A stretch of 64,000 nt of DNA from Candidatus Magasanikiibacteriota bacterium. GTDB lineage: Bacteria; Patescibacteriota; Patescibacteriia; Magasanikbacterales; GWA2-37-8. Positions 16,639 through 22,918 of the stretch are shown here, piece by piece; the stretch's first letter is position 1; each line of letters starts with the position of its first letter. A model generated the notes under the pieces. It saw nothing but the letters and a program-made list of their open reading frames with translations. It ran no database searches and was not told the DNA's origin. Position numbers and translations under genes: made by a program. The stretch spans positions 1 through 64,000 of the forward strand of contig CAINUM010000063.1 in the NCBI GenBank assembly GCA_903853785.1, in the 5' to 3' direction.

Positions 16639-18009
16639 TTATCTTCTAGTCTTAGTGAGCTTAATAACGATCGGTGCTGCAAAAAAACTAAATTGATCTC
16701 TTAGGCGATTTTCCAAATAATGAACATAAGACATGTTCAAAGATGTTTTGTATTTGATAAACAATTCGAAAATTGGTGGGTTGGAATTGATTTGACGGAA
16801 GCCCAAAATCTTTGGATGATTTACGCCTTTGCCACGAGATGGTAAATGATCTTTGGTAACATGACGAATAAATTCTTCACAAACTTCTTCGGATAGCTCA
16901 GTGTGACGTTCTTCCCAAGCTTGTTTTATTAAAGGAAATAGTTGATGGATGCGATAGCTAGTTTTTGAACTCACAAACGCAATTGGAGCGTAAGCAATAT
17001 GTGGAAAATATTTCATGATTTTTTCTTTCACATCGTTACGGAAAGAATCAGTATTATCTTCACTCAAATCCCATTTATTAACTACGATAATTACACTCTT
17101 GGTACTTTCACGCAACAATCCACCAAGTTGTTGGTCTTGGTCAGTGATAGGGGATGAAGTATCTAGTAAAAATAAAACAATATCAGCACGTTTCATCACC
17201 TCAATACTTTTGCCGATACCAACACGCTCAAGTAATCCAGAAACTTTGGCCTTACGACGTATACCAGCAGTATCGATAAATAATATATGATCGCCGTCAA
17301 CTTCCACAAGAGTGTCGTGCGGTTCACGAGTGGTATGAGGCATGTCTGAAACAATCACACGTTCTTCACCGATCAATCTATTGAATAGAGATGATTTACC
17401 AACGTTTGGTTTGCCTAACAAAGCTACTTTAATTGGTTCGATATCTGGTAATAACTGTGGTTTTTTGATAGTTTTCTTTAAAAGTGAAAAAATCTTTTCC
17501 ATAAGATCACCTAGTCCAGAACCATTCTGGGCAGAGATAGCAATTGGTTGTCCAAAACCAAGCGACAACCATTCACGTTCATATTTTAAGGAATGTTGAA
17601 CTGGATTGTCAGCTTTGTTTGATACTAAAATAACTGGACAATCTTTACGTTTTTGTAATAAAAGTTTGGCTAGTTCTCTTTCTTGTGGTAAAAGCCCGTC
17701 TTTGATATCTGTTACAAACACAATTACGTCTGCTTCTTTGAGAGCCGCTTCAGTTTGTTTGATGATATCTTCTTCCAAGGGCACATCGTCTGAAAAGGTA
17801 AGACCACCAGTGTCAACAATACGGATGTGGCGACCGCGCCAAAGACACTTGCCTTCATTGCGGGTGCGAGTCGTACCCGGGATATCCGAAACTAAAGCCT
17901 TGTCACTTTCGGTGAGACGATTGAAAAGTGTAGATTTTCCTACATTAACACGACCGACAAGGGCAATGGTAGGTAATTCTAGGTCAACGATTTTTGCTAA
18001 TGTTGCCAT
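16639..18009 (-). CDS. der: Ribosome assembly GTPase Der (EngA)
   Basis: Tandem-GTPase factor for 50S assembly. The 456 residues contain two G domains: the first P-loop is GRVNVGKS near residue 19 (usually GRPNVGKS) and the second is GKPNVGKS near 200. Both are followed by DIPGTTR or DMPHTTR switch I, DTGG or DTAGIR switch II, and NKAD or NKWD base-recognition motifs. The KH-like C-terminal domain is present (NPPIFELFIKYK and YLENRLRDQF). It lies one base after the LCP gene stop. Confidence 0.96.
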   Translation of the reverse strand: MATLAKIVDLELPTIALVGRVNVGKSTLFNRLTESDKALVSDIPGTTRTRNEGKCLWRGRHIRIVDTGGLTFSDDVPLEEDIIKQTEAALKEADVIVFVTDIKDGLLPQERELAKLLLQKRKDCPVILVSNKADNPVQHSLKYEREWLSLGFGQPIAISAQNGSGLGDLMEKIFSLLKKTIKKPQLLPDIEPIKVALLGKPNVGKSSLFNRLIGEERVIVSDMPHTTREPHDTLVEVDGDHILFIDTAGIRRKAKVSGLLERVGIGKSIEVMKRADIVLFLLDTSSPITDQDQQLGGLLRESTKSVIIVVNKWDLSEDNTDSFRNDVKEKIMKYFPHIAYAPIAFVSSKTSYRIHQLFPLIKQAWEERHTELSEEVCEEFIRHVTKDHLPSRGKGVNHPKILGFRQINSNPPIFELFIKYKTSLNMSYVHYLENRLRDQFSFFAAPIVIKLTKTRR

Positions 18010-18010
18010 A

Positions 18011-19507
18011 TTATTCTTTGTTAACGCTTAAATCCGATCCCAAAATGATCAGTATATCGGCTTCTGTATTAAATTTTAAATTTGGATTTGTCTCTTCTGT
18101 GCTAGAATTTATGTTATTACTACCATTTTTTATCCATTCTGGCAAGACCGTCTCCACTCGGGCGGTAATTTCTTTTTGAAGAGCTGTAACAATGTCATTG
18201 GAAAGCTTCGGATTAACTACATATATAGTAGTCATATCGATAGGACGTTTTGGACTATTGGCAGCTGGTAAAGTAGAAAATCCTTTTTCTTGAAGATCTT
18301 GTTGGTATTTAGCCGCAAGACCGGCTCTCCAGGTACCGTTTAAGATTTGGATTTTACCTGTAGGGAAAATAGATTTGTTTTCGGTAGACAAATTTTGAGC
18401 AATTTTGACATGATTGCTGTCAAAAACATTTTCTATAGCCAAATTAATGTCGTCAAAATTTCCAGTGCGAGGAGCTAAAATATAGGCACCGCTATCCGCT
18501 ATGTAAGATTTTAAGAATCCGTTTTCTGAATTATCCAACACCAGCATTTTAATATTTTTATCAGCATCTTTGGCCAGGTTGGCTAAATACATCATTTGAC
18601 CAAAATTTAAATTGGTAGTTATGTGTGAAGATAAAGATTGTAGAATACTTTGAACACGAACTGGATTTGTATAAGTTCCAACAGATAAAAGTTTTTCTTT
18701 TAAAGCTGAGATCATCAGCTGTTGGCGACGAGAACGAGCAAAATCTGAGCCTTCACCATTATTACCATGGCGAGAACGAGCAAAATCTAAAGCTCGTTCA
18801 CCATTCATAGCTTGAACACCCGCATCAAATGTTAAAGTTCGATAAGAATAATTTGGACCAGGGAATTCGTAATCAACAAATGAACGTGGAACATTTACGG
18901 TCACACCACCAACCTCGTCGATTATTTCTTGAAAAGCAGTAAAATCGACGCGAGCATAATACGGAATTTCCGCCCCAAAAGTTTTGGCGAAAATATCACG
19001 AGCGTATTCACCGCCAGACCCAGCTGCTTGAGCTTCGCCAAAAGAATCCGCGGAATTAATTTTTCTAACACCGTGATTACCGATGGTTACCCCTAAATCT
19101 CGAGGTACGGAAATCATTGCTACTTCATTGGTACTAGGTTTGATGCTTAGAATTATGTTGGTATCAGATAAATACGGGCCATCATGACCTGCACCACCAA
19201 TGCCTAACAATAAGATATTAATGCGATCGTCTTTTTGTCCTTCAAGTACGTTGTCGGCATGAAAAATAAAATTTTTGACTGTTTGTAATATGCCGACATT
19301 TTTTGGTTTTAGGGTGGTTAAGTCGTAATTTGCCGGATCGTCAGACCATTTAGCGAGTGAATAGTTACGATAAGTATTGCAACCGACGATGAACAAAAGC
19401 CCGACTATAATAAAAAATAGCCAAAACAGTTTTTTTCTTTTTGGCTTAGGTTCGTCCAGTTCCAGTTTCTGTGGTTCTAGTAAATTTATTGGGTCTTTTG
19501 TTAACAT
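18011..19507 (-). CDS. LytR-CpsA-Psr (LCP) family wall polymer ligase
   Basis: LCP proteins transfer undecaprenyl-linked glycans to peptidoglycan on the outer face of the membrane. At 498 residues it has a cytoplasmic Lys/Pro-rich start, one transmembrane helix at about residues 27-46 (KKLFWLFFIIVGLLFIVGC) and the LCP core from DRINILLLGIGG through SVPRDLGV, DFTAFQEIIDEVGGV and the ARSRHGNNGEGSDFARSRRQQ catalytic segment. A C-terminal LytR_C-like domain begins near residue 385 (GKIQILNGTWRAGLA). A tandem repeat of ARSR motifs is normal for the family. It heads the der-pth run. Confidence 0.92.
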   Translation of the reverse strand: MLTKDPINLLEPQKLELDEPKPKRKKLFWLFFIIVGLLFIVGCNTYRNYSLAKWSDDPANYDLTTLKPKNVGILQTVKNFIFHADNVLEGQKDDRINILLLGIGGAGHDGPYLSDTNIILSIKPSTNEVAMISVPRDLGVTIGNHGVRKINSADSFGEAQAAGSGGEYARDIFAKTFGAEIPYYARVDFTAFQEIIDEVGGVTVNVPRSFVDYEFPGPNYSYRTLTFDAGVQAMNGERALDFARSRHGNNGEGSDFARSRRQQLMISALKEKLLSVGTYTNPVRVQSILQSLSSHITTNLNFGQMMYLANLAKDADKNIKMLVLDNSENGFLKSYIADSGAYILAPRTGNFDDINLAIENVFDSNHVKIAQNLSTENKSIFPTGKIQILNGTWRAGLAAKYQQDLQEKGFSTLPAANSPKRPIDMTTIYVVNPKLSNDIVTALQKEITARVETVLPEWIKNGSNNINSSTEETNPNLKFNTEADILIILGSDLSVNKE

Positions 19508-19518
19508 ATAGTAGGAAA

Positions 19519-19547
19519 ATCATACCATAAAATATCATAAAAAGCAA
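19519..19547 (-). promoter_or_regulatory. Promoter of LCP-der-pth run
   Basis: On the minus strand, TTGCTT, a 17-base spacer and TATGAT lie 11 bases before the LCP start codon. Confidence 0.55.
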
Positions 19548-19557
19548 CTTGTCGGGG

Positions 19558-19586
19558 TTGATTTATTTTTTTCTTTGTGATAGAGT
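19558..19586 (+). promoter_or_regulatory. Promoter upstream of the truncated tRNA
   Basis: TTGATT, a 17-base spacer ending in TGA, and TAGAGT form a weak -10 with an extended element. The start point would be about 12 bases before the tRNA remnant, so the remnant and the following gene are probably transcribed together. Confidence 0.45.
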
Positions 19587-19604
19587 AAATTCGAACTCAA
19601 ATCA

Positions 19605-19643
19605 GGATGATTAGCTCAGCTGGTTCGAGTCCAGTATCATCCA
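19605..19643 (+). pseudogene. Internally deleted tRNA, 39 bases
   Basis: A perfect 7-bp acceptor stem (GGATGAT with ATCATCC) and discriminator A enclose TA, the start of a D arm (GCTCAGCTGG) and a complete T arm (GCTGG, TTCGAGT, CCAGT). The whole anticodon arm and variable region are missing, about 35 bases by comparison with a normal tRNA. CTGGTT is shared by a typical D loop and by this T arm, so deletion between short direct repeats explains the junction. The parent specificity cannot be known because the anticodon is gone, although the D-arm start resembles Ile-type tRNAs. It could be a remnant or a small tRNA-like RNA. Confidence 0.7.
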
Positions 19644-19661
19644 CGGGTTAAAATTATTTCT

Positions 19662-20165
19662 ATGCCAAAGAATATTTTAAAAGAGGAGATCAATATTGGA
19701 GAAGTCCAATATGAGTGGACGGTAAAGGAATACGAGCAGCATGAGCGAAATCAAAAATGGTATTGGGTGATGGGAGCGATTGGAATTGCCATTACGGTTT
19801 ACGCAGTGTTGTCTGCCAATTATCTATTTGCGTTGATTACAGTCTTGTTTGGGATAATTTTATTCATGCAAGATATGGTGACGCCAATGGATGTGTATTT
19901 TGCAATAACCAATACTGGAGTAGTGATTGGAAAAAAGTATTATCGCTACAGTGAATTTACAACTTTTTGGATGATATACAATCCGCCAGTTACCAAGAAT
20001 TTGTATTTTTCACAGGACAATGTTTTGAACCACCGCATTCAAGTGCCATTGTATGATTATGATCCGATGCCAATTCGCGAATATTTAGCTCTATATATGG
20101 AAGAGGATTTAGAGCAAGAAGAAGAGCCACTTAGCGAACGCATGGGTAGAATATTGAAAATATAG
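19662..20165 (+). CDS. Two-helix membrane protein with PH-like cytosolic part
   Basis: A 167-residue protein. A polar N-terminus (EINIGEVQYEWTVKEYEQHER) precedes two adjacent transmembrane helices at about residues 33-51 and 53-72. A predicted beta-rich segment follows, with VYFAITNTGVVIGKKYYRYS, FTTFWMIYNPPVTKNLYF and RIQVPLYDYDP. The arrangement resembles bacterial PH-domain membrane proteins, which is inference from the pattern only. The acidic C-terminus (MEEDLEQEEEPLSERM) is cytosolic. tRNA-Arg follows 13 bases downstream. Confidence 0.6.
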   Translation: MPKNILKEEINIGEVQYEWTVKEYEQHERNQKWYWVMGAIGIAITVYAVLSANYLFALITVLFGIILFMQDMVTPMDVYFAITNTGVVIGKKYYRYSEFTTFWMIYNPPVTKNLYFSQDNVLNHRIQVPLYDYDPMPIREYLALYMEEDLEQEEEPLSERMGRILKI

Positions 20166-20178
20166 TAAAGAAGTTCCT

Positions 20179-20250
20179 GCACCCATCGTTCAATGGATAG
20201 GACATTGGCCTGCGAAGCCGAAAATTTAGGTTCGACTCCTAATGGGTGCA
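20179..20250 (+). tRNA. tRNA-Arg, anticodon GCG
   Basis: All four arms fold: a 7-bp acceptor (GCACCCA with TGGGTGC), a D stem GTTC/GGAC, an anticodon stem TTGGC/GCCGA with loop CTGCGAA, and a T arm TTAGG-TTCGACT-CCTAA, 72 bases to the discriminator A. Position 33 is T, and positions 34-36 read GCG, which decodes CGC and CGU as arginine. No CCA is encoded (CAA follows the discriminator), so the end must be added enzymatically. Most bacteria use ACG edited to ICG here, so a G34 version is unusual. Confidence 0.93.
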
Positions 20251-20252
20251 CA

Positions 20253-20283
20253 AAAAAACGCTTTTATCAAAAGGCGTTTTTTA
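20253..20283 (+). terminator. Terminator after tRNA-Arg
   Basis: An AAAACGC-TTTT / AAAAGGCGTTTT stem with one bulged base and a short loop, followed by T residues. Confidence 0.8.
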
Positions 20284-20300
20284 TTTGTTTATGTTCTGGA

Positions 20301-20329
20301 TTGATTTTTTCAAATATCATTGGTATACT
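20301..20329 (+). promoter_or_regulatory. Promoter of GC-rich cassette 1
   Basis: TTGATT, a 17-base spacer and TATACT. It is AT-rich like the rest of the genome, and the base composition changes abruptly about 12-50 bases downstream. Confidence 0.7.
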
Positions 20330-20390
20330 TTTTTTGTTTGATGCCTGTTGCAAGAGCACAGGAAATCCAGTCTACAACTTGGAGGTTTCG

Positions 20391-20621
20391 ATGAAGTTGA
20401 TCGCACACGCTGTCCATATTCCATTTTTGTTCTGTCTGCTCGGCGGGGTTCGTCTTTCAGCAGTGATCTGCCCCCCCATCTCGCTGGTTCCGTCCAGCGA
20501 CCCGTGGCCGCGAATGCCGCAGAACACCGATCGTCATCGTGGTCGGCGTGAGTTCGTGTCGGCGGTCGCCAACGCCCAACGCATCGCTCAGCGCAACTCC
20601 AATGGGTGCCGCCGCCGCTAG
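20391..20621 (+). CDS. GC-rich small gene 1, 76-residue basic protein
   Basis: I do not recognise this protein. The ATG follows GGAGG with a 5-base spacing, a clear Shine-Dalgarno site. Residues 9-27 are hydrophobic (HIPFLFCLLGGVRLSAVIC) and could be a signal or membrane segment. The rest is proline-rich and then arginine-rich, ending NGCRRR, with cysteines at 15, 27 and 73. Base composition is unlike the neighbours: 42 of 60 bases at 20461-20520 and 38 of 60 at 20521-20580 are G or C, against 21 of 60 at 20821-20880. Reading frames on the other strand are also open, as expected of GC-rich DNA, but the promoter, ribosome site and terminator all favour the plus strand. It could instead be a structured RNA. 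Confidence 0.5.
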   Translation: MKLIAHAVHIPFLFCLLGGVRLSAVICPPISLVPSSDPWPRMPQNTDRHRGRREFVSAVANAQRIAQRNSNGCRRR

Positions 20622-20655
20622 CCGGCGCTGAACCCTTGTTGGTATCAAACCCCGC

Positions 20656-20693
20656 TGTGCGTCGACTAATCCAAAGGAGTAGTCCGGCGCACA
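20656..20693 (+). repeat. Conserved bulged hairpin, copy 1
   Basis: A 5' arm at 20656-20668 pairs with a 3' arm at 20680-20693 as 13 pairs with one extrahelical C, around an 11-base loop ATCCAAAGGAG. A second copy lies at 22009-22044. The inner part CGACTA / TAGTCCGG is identical, whereas the outer stem is TGTGC-GT here and GCGCGC there with matching changes on both arms. Confidence 0.8.
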
Positions 20694-20731
20694 CATACTT
20701 TAGACTCAAGTTATTGTCTCTAGAGAAAGAT

Positions 20732-20762
20732 AAAAAATTCCAATTGAATGTTGGAATTTTTT
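20732..20762 (+). terminator. Terminator of GC-rich cassette 1
   Basis: An AAAAAATTCCAA / TTGGAATTTTTT stem with a 7-base loop, followed by T residues. Confidence 0.85.
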
Positions 20763-20764
20763 GT

Positions 20765-20792
20765 TTGCCAAACTTTTTATGTATGATATACT
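20765..20792 (+). promoter_or_regulatory. Promoter of the 20827 gene
   Basis: TTGCCA, a 16-base spacer ending in TGA, and TATACT. It sets the transcript start near 20799 and rules out the in-frame ATG at 20761 as the start codon. Confidence 0.65.
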
Positions 20793-20826
20793 TTCATTAT
20801 TAAACAATGATTTAAATAATTATTTT

Positions 20827-21666
20827 ATGTCTGAAGTATCAAGTGAAGACAAAGCTAAACAAGCGGAATTCAAAGCACCAACATTCGAAAAAAAAACTTC
20901 TTCAAAAGAAGTACAGCTTTTGGATTCAAAATATTTTCAAGCAATGAATCGACTTTATCAATTACAAAATAAAGTAGGAAAAGAAAGTATTCCCCAAGCG
21001 ATTTTGGATAATAAAGACTTGAAAGCAGTGGTGGATGAAGTGCTGGCCGACGCCAGATATAATCCTGAAGGCAAGAAAATAGAGGATGTAGATTTTAGCT
21101 TAGTAGATGATAAAAAAACAAACAAATTAGGTGTACTTGGAAAGAATAAACAAGCAAGAACTAGTTGGAATAAAGATAATCCTTTTTATCGTGCATGGGT
21201 TAAAGATGCAAAAGATATTATGCCTGAAGCAGGAGAAGATATTGAGGATGTATTGCCAGACATTTCGGATGTTGGACCAGTTGAACCAATTATCAGCGAA
21301 GACGATAAGCAAACGGTGGCAGAGGCGGATAGTGCAAAAATTATAGATATCAGATCTAGAATAAATGATTTTACAAAGTCCGAAAAAGCATTTTTTAATA
21401 GTGAACACGATGAGATCGCCCCTGCTTCTACAGCGGAGGAATTGGCTCAAGCTAAAAAGATTTTAGGATCAGATCAAGATGATGGAACTTATCGTTCAGG
21501 TCAAAGTATTACACCGGGTGGTTCGACAAAGACTTGGCTGGAGAAAGGGTTGTTGGCAATAGGAGCTAAAAAATTGGGTGAAGCAATCGCAAGAAGTAAT
21601 AAAAAAGAGAATCCAATAGCAGAAAAACCAAAGACTGATGATAAAATCGACAAACTCGCAGCCTAG
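20827..21666 (+). CDS. Hypothetical acidic cytosolic protein
   Basis: I do not recognise this 279-residue protein. The ATG at 20827 was chosen because the promoter at 20765-20792 starts the transcript downstream of the earlier in-frame ATG codons. The protein is hydrophilic and lysine/aspartate-rich. A helical part at about residues 30-75 contains LLDSKYFQAMNRLYQLQNKV. An acidic linker (DIEDVLPDISDVGPVEPIISEDD) precedes a C-terminal region with KTWLEKGLLAIGAKKLGEAI and a charged tail. No membrane segment or catalytic motif is visible. It is flanked on both sides by GC-rich cassettes. Confidence 0.6.
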   Translation: MSEVSSEDKAKQAEFKAPTFEKKTSSKEVQLLDSKYFQAMNRLYQLQNKVGKESIPQAILDNKDLKAVVDEVLADARYNPEGKKIEDVDFSLVDDKKTNKLGVLGKNKQARTSWNKDNPFYRAWVKDAKDIMPEAGEDIEDVLPDISDVGPVEPIISEDDKQTVAEADSAKIIDIRSRINDFTKSEKAFFNSEHDEIAPASTAEELAQAKKILGSDQDDGTYRSGQSITPGGSTKTWLEKGLLAIGAKKLGEAIARSNKKENPIAEKPKTDDKIDKLAA

Positions 21667-21674
21667 AACAAGCA

Positions 21675-21703
21675 TTGACTTTTTGGCCTAAATATGCTAT
21701 ACT
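21675..21703 (+). promoter_or_regulatory. Promoter of GC-rich cassette 2
   Basis: TTGACT, a 17-base spacer and TATACT, near consensus. Transcription should begin near 21710. Confidence 0.8.
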
Positions 21704-21760
21704 CTAGGCTGTTCGGGACAAGGCTACCCAGCCTTTTTCACCCGACGAGTGAGGGGATAC

Positions 21761-21970
21761 ATGCGACTCTTTTTCCGACTCTTTGAGGGATCGAGCTCTC
21801 TCGAAGTGGCTTTCGAGCCTAATTCGCGACTCGCAGCCACACAACGAGGTGTTCCGACCAACTGGAACGGCGCAACCAAAGCGCAACTGCGCATGTTGGA
21901 TCGGCCAGCCTACTTGCGAGTCAAGAACGGCGAGCCATTCGGCCCCGCGGTCTTCGCGCTGGCCAACTAG
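21761..21970 (+). CDS. GC-rich small gene 2, 69-residue basic protein
   Basis: I do not recognise this protein. The ATG at 21761 follows GAGGGG four bases upstream; an in-frame GTG at 21749 would place the ribosome site inside the gene. The N-terminus is amphipathic and basic (RLFFRLFEG), the middle has GVPTNWNGATKAQLRMLDRP, and the end is FGPAVFALAN. 34 of 60 bases at 21841-21900 are G or C, well above the surroundings. It has its own promoter, the shared hairpin and a terminator, like cassette 1, but the two proteins are not similar. Function is unknown, and a structured RNA is a possible alternative. Confidence 0.55.
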   Translation: MRLFFRLFEGSSSLEVAFEPNSRLAATQRGVPTNWNGATKAQLRMLDRPAYLRVKNGEPFGPAVFALAN

Positions 21971-22008
21971 CTTCGGGCGCCGCATCAGCGACACCCACCC
22001 CTCTCACC

Positions 22009-22044
22009 GCGCGCCGACTAATTCGAAGGAGTAGTCCGGCGCGC
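22009..22044 (+). repeat. Conserved bulged hairpin, copy 2
   Basis: A 5' arm GCGCGCCGACTA (22009-22020) pairs with TAGTCCGGCGCGC (22032-22044) as 12 pairs with one extrahelical C, around the 11-base loop ATTCGAAGGAG. Nine of 11 loop bases match copy 1 at 20656-20693. It lies 38 bases after the small gene's stop, as copy 1 lies 34 bases after its own. Confidence 0.8.
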
Positions 22045-22083
22045 AAATACCTTGTTCATAATTATTTGTGGATAGAGTAATTC

Positions 22084-22111
22084 AAAAAATCGCTAAATAT
22101 GGCGATTTTTT
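22084..22111 (+). terminator. Terminator of GC-rich cassette 2
   Basis: An AAAAAATCGC / GCGATTTTTT stem around an 8-base AT-rich loop. Confidence 0.85.
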
Positions 22112-22128
22112 GTTATTTAATTAAATGG

Positions 22129-22156
22129 TTGACTAGTTTTGGTCTTTAGGTATAAT
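22129..22156 (+). promoter_or_regulatory. Promoter of the 22179 gene
   Basis: TTGACT, a 16-base spacer and TATAAT, near consensus. Confidence 0.75.
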
Positions 22157-22178
22157 ATAAAAGCATAAAAATAATCTT

Positions 22179-22730
22179 ATGAAGCAAAATCAATTGGATC
22201 GTATTATCAAATTGGTGCGCCGTACTGGTGATCGTTTTGTTATAATGGATAAAGAGACTGAAGAAACCATGGTTTTGATGAATTTGAATGAGTACGAAAA
22301 TTTATTAAACGATACTTCTTCCCTGGAAGACCTTGAAGAAGAGGATATGTTGAATAAATTAAATCATGACATCTCTCGTTGGCAGACACAAAAAAACCGT
22401 CAGCCAATCCCAGATTGGGAAGAAAATTTGCAAAAAGAACTTGTTCGACCTGTAAAATTGCCGGAAGTTTTGCCAACGATTTTAGAAACTGATGAAATGG
22501 AGGAAAACGACGATCTCGAGGATGATGAATACGAAGATGTTGATATAGATACAAAAAACGCTTCAACTTTGGCACCCGAAACGTTTGAGGAGTCTATTGT
22601 TGAAAAAAATATAGAACCAATAAACATTCCGCTAGAAGTTGGCCAAGTTGAGCAAACCTTTGGCGAAGAAGGTTTGTCTGATTTAGCCGAAGGTGAGGAA
22701 GAAAAGTTCTATTTGGAACCCATTGAATAA
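22179..22730 (+). CDS. Hypothetical acidic protein upstream of tuf
   Basis: A 183-residue soluble protein. Its first 45 residues (IKLVRRTGDRFVIMDKETEE, then MVLMNLNEYENLL) resemble the short N-terminal domain of Phd/YefM-type proteins, where a strand ending in 'vlmn..eYe.L' is typical. The rest is very acidic (DEMEENDDLEDDEYEDVDID) with no recognisable fold. No toxin-like partner is next to it, so an antitoxin role is not supported. It has its own strong promoter and lies in front of tuf. Confidence 0.55.
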   Translation: MKQNQLDRIIKLVRRTGDRFVIMDKETEETMVLMNLNEYENLLNDTSSLEDLEEEDMLNKLNHDISRWQTQKNRQPIPDWEENLQKELVRPVKLPEVLPTILETDEMEENDDLEDDEYEDVDIDTKNASTLAPETFEESIVEKNIEPINIPLEVGQVEQTFGEEGLSDLAEGEEEKFYLEPIE

Positions 22731-22771
22731 ATTTAGTGTTCATAAAAAGTTTATCCACAATTTCTCCCCCC

Positions 22772-22831
22772 TTGCAAAATAATTAAAACCTGATATAATG
22801 CCCACGCTAATCATCTCTTATGGTTAGCGTG
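22772..22831 (+). promoter_or_regulatory. tuf promoter and 5'-end hairpin
   Basis: TTGCAA (22772-22777), a 16-base spacer and TATAAT (22794-22799). A CACGCTAA / TTAGCGTG hairpin (22803-22831) starts almost at the expected transcript start and is followed by TTTTG. It could protect the 5' end or act as an early terminator. A locally GC-rich stretch at 22861-22910, with a small CACT/AGTG hairpin, precedes the tuf start. Confidence 0.6.
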
Positions 22832-22918
22832 TTTTGTTAAAATATTTTATTAAAAATTTAGCGGCTGGACAAAAATCTGCTTCGACCACTCGACGCAGTG
22901 CCGTGAACGTCTAATCTT

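Noticed and set aside
20391..20693. Cassettes as RNase P RNA, tmRNA or SRP RNA
   Set aside because: I saw none of the diagnostic sequences: no RNase P P4 motif at a 5' end, no tRNA-like CCA end with a tag frame, and no SRP GGAA-loop domain.
20317..20709. Long open frames on the minus strand and in other plus frames of the GC-rich cassettes
   Set aside because: GC-rich DNA has few stop codons by chance. Only the plus-strand small genes have promoter, Shine-Dalgarno site and terminator in the right order.
21706..21745. Possible H-type pseudoknot in the cassette 2 leader (AGGCTG/CAGCCT with TCGGG/CCCGA)
   Set aside because: The first strand lies at or before the predicted transcription start near 21710, so it would be mostly absent from the RNA. 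Not reported as a regulatory element.
20656..22044. Cassette hairpins as integron attC sites
   Set aside because: They have an extrahelical base, as attC sites do, but lack the GTTRRRY/RYYYAAC core ends, and no integrase is nearby.
22179..22730. Antitoxin of a toxin-antitoxin pair
   Set aside because: Only the first 45 residues resemble Phd/YefM. The acidic tail does not, and the next gene is tuf, not a toxin.
22751..22759. Exact DnaA-box match TTATCCACA upstream of tuf, with a near match TGTGGATAG near 22066
   Set aside because: A single exact 9-base match is about what chance predicts in a 64 kb AT-rich window. There is no cluster, no dnaA or dnaN and no AT-rich unwinding array, so an origin is not supported.
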